Shown here piece by piece: positions 6,206 through 10,085 of a DNA stretch of 10,085 nt. Position 1 is the first letter of the stretch, and each line of letters begins with the position of its first letter. Origin of the DNA: DATDRS01 sp035291605. Lineage in GTDB: Bacteria; Chloroflexota; Anaerolineae; Anaerolineales; UBA6663. The stretch lies in NCBI GenBank assembly GCA_035291605.1, contig DATDRS010000094.1:1-10085 (forward strand). The letters are read 5' to 3'. Below the pieces are notes generated by a model. It did not search any database. It had not been told where the DNA came from and saw only the letters and a program-made list of their open reading frames with translations. The translations under genes and the position numbers were made by a program.

Positions 6206-7537
6206 ATGCGCTCGCCATCGCCCCGTTCCAAAAACGCCCTGTCTATCTTCCTCGGCCTGTGGCTCGGGCTGACCGTGATCGCCGGGTTGAGCGTGTTCGC
6301 GCTGTTCTTCTGGGCGCTGGGGGGCAGTCCGCCGGCGAATACCCAACCGCCCCCCACGGCGGCCACCCCGACGCCCATCCCGCAAGTCACCACCGGCCCC
6401 AAAGCGCCGGTGCAATCCGCGTGCACTTACCCCCCGCCGCCGGCCTCCGGCTTCGGCTATGGCATTCAAAGCCACATCTTCCCCGGCGAGGACGATATCC
6501 CCCTCTGGATGGACGTGATCCGGAACCGGCTCGGCTTTCAATGGGTCAAGGTGCAGCTCCGCTGGGCCGATATGGAAGAGGATCGGGGCAGCATCGGTTG
6601 GGACAGCTTCATGGACAACCTGATGAAGGAGGCGTGCGCGAAAGGCGTCCGCGTGATGTTCTCGGCCGTCACTGCGCCCACCTGGACCCAGGCGAACCCA
6701 TTGCCCGCGCCTGAGGGCCAGAGCGCGCCGCCGGACGATTACCAGGCGTACGTCAATTTCCTGAGCGCGCTCATTGACCGCTACCCCGGACAGATCAGCG
6801 CGATTGAGGTCTGGAACGAACAGAACCTCGAGCGCGAGTGGAACACCGCCGGGGGCGTCAGCCCGGCTGAGTATGTGAAGATGCTGCAGCTCGCCTACAC
6901 CGCCATCAAGAGCAAGGACCCGAACATCATCGTCATCTCGGGCGCGCTCGCGCCGACCGGCATCAACTGCCACGGCTCGTTCCCGGACTGCCAGCCGAGC
7001 GGCCGGGTCGTGGTGATGGACGACGCGACCTACCTCACGCAGTTCGTGCAGGCGGGCGGCCTCAACTACGCCGATTGCATCGGGACCCACTCCAACGGCA
7101 CCAACCTCCCGCCCACCACCGACGCGATGAACCCGCCGGGCGACGGCTCAGGCTACAGCTTCAGAGGCCCCTGGGAAAACAAGCACTACTCCTGGTCACT
7201 CAAGAGCCAGGTGGAGACCTATGCGGCCATCCTCAACCGCCAGAAGAAGCAGTGCGTCACCGAGTTCGGCTACGCCTCCGCCGTGAACGGGCTCTTCCCG
7301 CCCAACTACGGCTTCGCGGCGGACATCACCGAGCAGCAGCAGGGGCAATTTCTGGTGGCTGCCCTCGACTGGATGCGCGGCTCCGGCCTGGTGCAAATGG
7401 CCTTCGTGTTCAACCTGGACTACGGCCCCAAGGGCGGCGACCCGGCCAGCGACGACAACGTGATCTTCAGCATCCTGTCGCCGCAGGGCGTCCCGCGCCC
7501 CGCCTTCGACGCGCTCAGCCTCATGGCTAAGCCCTGA
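6206..7537 (+). CDS. Membrane-anchored clan GH-A glycosidase-like protein
   Basis: A 443-residue protein (445 if the adjacent ATG at 6203 is used). A membrane segment at about 11-38 and a Pro/Thr stalk (41-65) hold a clan GH-A (GH39/GH5-like) TIM barrel of about 80-440 outside the membrane. Glu205 in EVWNEQNLEREW is the expected acid/base, and Glu353 in VTEFGYA the expected nucleophile. The segment after the first motif (AYTAIKSKDPN, then a GALAPTG motif) matches both the upstream lipoprotein's C-terminal domain and the downstream paralog. Retaining hydrolysis of a beta-glycan is the family expectation; the substrate cannot be read from sequence. A strong Shine-Dalgarno site precedes the start, and the gene begins 24 bases after the SH3 gene, suggesting one transcript. 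A palindromic repeat follows the stop. The fold and active site are clear; the exact GH family is not. Confidence 0.87.
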   Translation: MRSPSPRSKNALSIFLGLWLGLTVIAGLSVFALFFWALGGSPPANTQPPPTAATPTPIPQVTTGPKAPVQSACTYPPPPASGFGYGIQSHIFPGEDDIPLWMDVIRNRLGFQWVKVQLRWADMEEDRGSIGWDSFMDNLMKEACAKGVRVMFSAVTAPTWTQANPLPAPEGQSAPPDDYQAYVNFLSALIDRYPGQISAIEVWNEQNLEREWNTAGGVSPAEYVKMLQLAYTAIKSKDPNIIVISGALAPTGINCHGSFPDCQPSGRVVVMDDATYLTQFVQAGGLNYADCIGTHSNGTNLPPTTDAMNPPGDGSGYSFRGPWENKHYSWSLKSQVETYAAILNRQKKQCVTEFGYASAVNGLFPPNYGFAADITEQQQGQFLVAALDWMRGSGLVQMAFVFNLDYGPKGGDPASDDNVIFSILSPQGVPRPAFDALSLMAKP

Positions 7538-7587
7538 GCCACGCGCAACGTCCCGCGCCACGCCATTCACATTGCGCAACACATCCC

Positions 7588-7641
7588 TCGTAGTAGCGAC
7601 TTTAGTCGCATTTCAGCAGACAACTAAAGCCGTCACTACGA
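7588..7641. repeat. 54-bp palindromic repeat (REP/MITE-like)
   Basis: The left arm (7588-7609, starting TCGTAGTAGCGAC) pairs imperfectly with the right arm (7619-7641, ending CGTCACTACGA); about 17 of 21 positions match. The left arm alone also holds a smaller palindrome GCGACTTTAGTCGC (7596-7609). It fills the gap between two GH-A genes. From memory, CGTAG...GCGACTTTAGTCGC-type palindromes recur in Chloroflexota intergenic DNA, so this is likely one copy of a dispersed family. It has no T-run and no obvious flanking duplication. It could also act as a transcript-end or stabilising hairpin for the gene ending at 7537. Confidence 0.7.
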
Positions 7642-7659
7642 ACTCGTGATCTGCTGGTT

Positions 7660-8844
7660 GTGAATTCAGACAGCGTGTCTTCCTCTTCCGCCACGCGCCG
7701 CCTGTTCAGGCTCTGGGTTCTGGTGCTAGGGCTTTTCTTCCTCGCCTGCGCGCCGCGTGCTGCGACTCCGCTGCCCCTTCCCACTCCCACGACCTCGCCC
7801 ATCCCTATCCCCCGCCTCTACCCCCTGCCCCGCCTGAACTCGCCCGAATACGGCATGCAGGCCTTCATCTGGTGGCACGCGGACAGCCAGACCGGCGAGC
7901 GCGACGCGGCCCTCGTCAAGGACATGGGCTTCGGCTGGCTCAAGCAAGAGTTCGTCTGGGGCGACATCTCTCACGTGCGCGGCGCTTACTACTGGGGACA
8001 AACGGAACAGGTCGTGGAACTCGCCGAGCGGCTGGGATTGAAGCTGCTGGTCCGGCTGGGACAGCCTCCCGCGTGGGCGGAGACGGACCCGGCCCGCCCG
8101 GTGAACCTGGCGGACCTGGGCGAGTTCTGCGCGCAGGTCGCGGCGCAATACAAAGGGCGCATCGCCGCGTACGAGGTGTGGAACGAGCCGAACCTCGCGC
8201 GCGAGTGGGCTGACCGCCCGCCCGATCCCGCCGGGTACGTGGAGCTGCTCAAGGCCTGCTACCTGGCGATTAAACGCGCCGACCCGCAGGCCATCGTCAT
8301 CTCCGCCGGCCTGGCCCCCACCGACCGGGATGACGAGGTGGCGATGCCTGATAGGAAGTTCTTCCAGGCCATGTACGACGCCGGGGCCTTGCCCTACTTT
8401 GACATGCTGGGGGTGCATGCGCCCGGCTATTCCAGCCCGCCCGAACGTTCGCCGGAGGAGATCGCCGCCGATCCCAACTGGGCCTCGTCCGTGTGGGTCT
8501 TCCGGCACGTCGAGGACATCCGCGCGCTCATGGTCGCCAACGGCGACGCCGACAAGCAGATCGCCATCACCGAGATGGGCTGGACGAGCGACCCGCTCAA
8601 CCCCGATTATGCATGGTACGCCGTCGCCGAGGCGCAGAAAGCCGACTACCTCGTGCGCGCCTACCAGTATGCTAAAGCCAACTGGAGTCCGTGGATCGGC
8701 CTGATGAGCGCGATCTACATCGCCGACCCGGAGTGGACGGAGCAGGACGAGCAGTATTGGTGGGCCATCACCCGCCCCACCAAACCGGGCGACCCGCCCG
8801 ATTTGCTGCCGGCTTACATTGCCTTGAAAAATATGGAGAAGTGA
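7660..8844 (+). CDS. Clan GH-A glycosidase-like lipoprotein
   Basis: A 394-residue protein read from GTG 7660. Its basic and hydrophobic N-terminus ends in FLAC with Cys30, a slightly atypical lipobox (Phe at -3), then a Pro/Thr stalk (about 35-60). The clan GH-A barrel covers about 65-390. Glu176 in YEVWNEPNLAREW is the expected acid/base, and Glu305 in ITEMGW the expected nucleophile. It is the third domain of this type in the window and aligns by eye with the other two around both catalytic motifs and the ISAGLAPTD segment. It is the most diverged copy, with far fewer Cys residues in the barrel. There is no clear Shine-Dalgarno site; another GTG at 7675 is possible. The palindrome upstream may separate it from the preceding operon. 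Extracellular glycan cleavage or binding is inferred; the substrate is unknown. Confidence 0.85.
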   Translation: MNSDSVSSSSATRRLFRLWVLVLGLFFLACAPRAATPLPLPTPTTSPIPIPRLYPLPRLNSPEYGMQAFIWWHADSQTGERDAALVKDMGFGWLKQEFVWGDISHVRGAYYWGQTEQVVELAERLGLKLLVRLGQPPAWAETDPARPVNLADLGEFCAQVAAQYKGRIAAYEVWNEPNLAREWADRPPDPAGYVELLKACYLAIKRADPQAIVISAGLAPTDRDDEVAMPDRKFFQAMYDAGALPYFDMLGVHAPGYSSPPERSPEEIAADPNWASSVWVFRHVEDIRALMVANGDADKQIAITEMGWTSDPLNPDYAWYAVAEAQKADYLVRAYQYAKANWSPWIGLMSAIYIADPEWTEQDEQYWWAITRPTKPGDPPDLLPAYIALKNMEK

Positions 8845-8864
8845 TGACTGTTCAGAAACCGCGC

Positions 8865-8870
8865 TATAAT
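8865..8870 (+). promoter_or_regulatory. Candidate -10 box for the hicB region
   Basis: A perfect TATAAT lies 28 bases before the ATG at 8898 and just after the stop of the GH-A lipoprotein gene. No good -35 box is seen at 16-18 bases (TGATGA is the best), so the promoter is tentative. A purine-rich stretch (8881-8892, beginning GGAGAAAG) follows and could serve as ribosome site for ATG 8898. Confidence 0.35.
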
Positions 8871-8897
8871 CTCAGTAACCGGAGAAAGAAAGCACAT

Positions 8898-8957
8898 ATG
8901 ATTAAACCAGGAAGAAGGCCCACCAGAAGCGCGAGACGCTTTACAAACTGCCGTTAG
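8898..8957 (+). other. Frame-displaced 5' end of hicB (or a 19-codon leader ORF)
   Basis: ATG 8898 has the best start context here but reads only 19 codons to a TAG at 8955-8957, which overlaps the GTG start used for hicB. The hicB frame itself is open back to a TAA at 8903-8905 and encodes TLYKLPLVLDPQPEGGY across the GTG, which looks like genuine HicB sequence. One extra A in the AAA run at 8904-8906 would join ATG 8898 to that frame as MIKTRKKAHQKRETLYKLPL. A one-base loss in hicB, real or a sequencing error, is the simplest reading; a coupled leader peptide is the alternative. Confidence 0.55.
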
Positions 8958-9181
8958 TGCTCGACCCACAGCCGGAAGGTGGTTATACCGTCACTTGCCC
9001 GCTCTTACCTGAACTCATCACGGAAGGTGACACCGCCCAAGAGGCCTTGAGCAACGTGGCCGACGCGTTGGCGGCCCTGTTGGAAGCCTACCAGACGTTA
9101 GGCCGCCCCCTCCCGCCAGCGATTAAACAGGGTGCGCTCTCCGCTCCGCTCTGGGTGGAAACCGTAATTGCGGTGCCATGA
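8957..9181 (+). CDS. hicB: HicB-family antitoxin (5' end probably frameshifted)
   Basis: From GTG 8957 the product has 74 residues. It carries the HicB core: a strand-forming PQPEGGYTVTCPLLPEL, the ITEGDTAQEALSNV segment that starts the main helix, and a short C-terminal tail ending WVETVIAVP. HicB antitoxins bind and block the HicA mRNA-cleaving toxin, and many repress their own promoter. This is the short form without a separate DNA-binding domain. The usual first strand (LYKLPLVL) lies partly upstream of the GTG in the same frame but with no ATG, so the intact protein would have been about 94 residues from ATG 8898. The stop overlaps the hicA start (ATGA, 9178-9181), as in intact hicBA operons. 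Family is confident; functionality is doubtful. Confidence 0.8.
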   Translation: MLDPQPEGGYTVTCPLLPELITEGDTAQEALSNVADALAALLEAYQTLGRPLPPAIKQGALSAPLWVETVIAVP

Positions 9182-9228
9182 AATATCGTGAAGCGGCCCG
9201 CAAGTTGAAGAAACTGGGTTGCCAGGCA
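9178..9228 (+). pseudogene. hicA: Truncated hicA toxin gene remnant
   Basis: ATG 9178 overlaps the hicB stop and encodes MKYREAARKLKKLGCQ, which matches the first helix of HicA toxins. After the Gln codon (9223-9225) the similarity stops, and the frame runs antisense through the aminotransferase gene. The parts of HicA needed for RNA binding and cleavage, including the GSH motif with the catalytic His, are missing (usual length about 60-80 residues). The breakpoint lies within about 3-9 bases of the aminotransferase stop codon, so a deletion or rearrangement joined the two. The toxin is almost certainly dead. Confidence 0.75.
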
Positions 9229-10085
9229 TCACTTCAGAATTTCTTTCAACGCCCCCAGCAGAAGCATCACGTTCTCCTTCCGCGACGAATACCCCATCAG
9301 CCCCACCCGCCAGACCTGCCCCTTGAGCGGCCCCAGTCCCGCGCCGATTTCAATGCCATAGTCCTCGCGCAGGCGCGTCCGCACGCTGGCCTCGTCCACG
9401 CCCTCCGGCACGCGCACCGTCGTCAGCGTCGGCAGGCGGTGCGCAGGCGGGACAAACGGCGTGAGATCAAGTTCCTGCAACCCTTCCCACAGATATTCGG
9501 CGTTCGCGCGGTGCCGCGCCCAACGCGCCTCCAGCCCTTCATCCGCCACCAGTCGCAGCCCCTCGCGCAGGGCGTACACCAGCGTGGCCGAAACGGTGTG
9601 ATGGTAAACGCGCTCCTTGCCCCAGTATTTTGCCAACAGCTCGAGATCGAAGTACCACGCATCGGGCTTGCGTTTGCGGTTACGGATCATCTCGCGGGCG
9701 CGCTCGCTCAGGCTCACAGGCGCGAGGCCGGGCGGGCAGCCTAAACATTTCTGCGTCCCGGAATACGCCGCATCCACACCCCACTTGTCCAGCTTCACCG
9801 GCGCGCCGCCCAGCGAAGTGACCGTATCCATCACCAGCAGCGCGCCGTACCGATGCGCCGCTTCGGCGATGCCTTCCATCGGCTGAAGCGCGCCTGTGGA
9901 AGTCTCCGCGTGGACGAGCGCGACCACTTTTGCCGAACGCTGCGCAGTTCTCAGCGCCGCGTCAATCTCCTCGGGCGTGAAGACCTCGCCCCACGGTTTC
10001 TCGATCTTCGTCACTTCCGCGCCGTGGCGGAGGGCCACTTCTTCCAGCCGGTCCCCGAAGAACCCGGCCGCGCACACGAGCGCCC
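9229..10085 (-). CDS. Class V aminotransferase (alanine/serine-glyoxylate type), N-terminus beyond window
   Basis: The minus-strand frame is open from the right edge to a TGA at 9229-9231, giving about 285 residues of the C-terminal part; the family usually has about 360-390. It is a PLP-dependent fold-type I enzyme of the alanine-glyoxylate/serine-glyoxylate/serine-pyruvate group. The motif VMDTVTSLGG supplies the Asp that contacts the PLP ring nitrogen. SGTQKCLGCPPGL supplies the Schiff-base Lys (codon 9748-9750). The motifs VHAETSTGALQP and the late WRVGLMGYSS are also typical. Such enzymes move an amino group from alanine or serine to glyoxylate, in photorespiration-like, serine-cycle or purine-breakdown pathways; the exact substrate is not certain. 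It is convergent with hicBA and unrelated to the surface-protein block. The apparent GTG start at 10077 is internal, because the frame continues upstream (ALV). Confidence 0.9.
   Translation of the reverse strand, partial: ALVCAAGFFGDRLEEVALRHGAEVTKIEKPWGEVFTPEEIDAALRTAQRSAKVVALVHAETSTGALQPMEGIAEAAHRYGALLVMDTVTSLGGAPVKLDKWGVDAAYSGTQKCLGCPPGLAPVSLSERAREMIRNRKRKPDAWYFDLELLAKYWGKERVYHHTVSATLVYALREGLRLVADEGLEARWARHRANAEYLWEGLQELDLTPFVPPAHRLPTLTTVRVPEGVDEASVRTRLREDYGIEIGAGLGPLKGQVWRVGLMGYSSRKENVMLLLGALKEILK

Noticed and set aside
5822..7090. 422-codon minus-strand open frame
   Set aside because: It lies antisense across two well-supported genes and is rich in Arg/Gly/Ala without motifs. GC-driven lack of stops explains it.
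9178..9744. 188-codon plus-strand frame starting as hicA
   Set aside because: Only the first 16 codons resemble HicA; the rest is antisense to the aminotransferase.

Overview
The window looks like chromosomal DNA from a GC-rich bacterium, most likely a member of the Chloroflexota (Anaerolineae type). The reasons are indirect. Extracytoplasmic proteins carry Thr-Pro linkers (TPTPT-like) just after a membrane anchor, several clan GH-A glycosidase-like paralogs sit side by side, a bacterial SH3 protein has a Pro-rich stalk, and the region holds short palindromic repeats and a HicB/HicA pair of a type common in that phylum. No rRNA, tRNA or CRISPR array is visible.

Layout, left to right. A membrane-anchored TPR protein runs leftward off the window (1-908, minus). 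It is divergent from a second membrane-anchored TPR-like protein (1182-2186, plus). The 273 bp between them hold one promoter for each direction and a 55-bp inverted-repeat element flanked by a 6-bp direct repeat. A predicted promoter and a highly foldable leader (about 2251-2381) precede a large lipoprotein (2382-5147). This lipoprotein combines a GH18-like barrel whose catalytic Glu appears replaced, a Gly/Ser/Gln linker and a C-terminal clan GH-A domain with both catalytic Glu residues. Next come a membrane-anchored SH3-domain protein (5228-6181), a membrane-anchored clan GH-A protein (6206-7537), a palindromic repeat, and a clan GH-A lipoprotein (7660-8844). The right end holds a hicB antitoxin gene with an apparent 1-base frameshift at its 5' end, a hicA toxin gene cut off after 16 codons, and a convergent class V aminotransferase running off the right edge (9229-10085, minus).

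Inference on how the genes work together: all six proteins encoded from 1 to 8844 are predicted to be anchored outside the cytoplasmic membrane. Three share the same glycosidase-like domain with WNE and TE(L/F/M)G motifs, so the block reads as a cell-surface set for binding or cutting a glycan, with the SH3 and TPR proteins as binding or scaffold partners. The substrate cannot be told from sequence. The strongest candidates for something undescribed are the structured leader before the 921-residue lipoprotein and that protein's architecture. The decayed hicBA locus is also worth a look.
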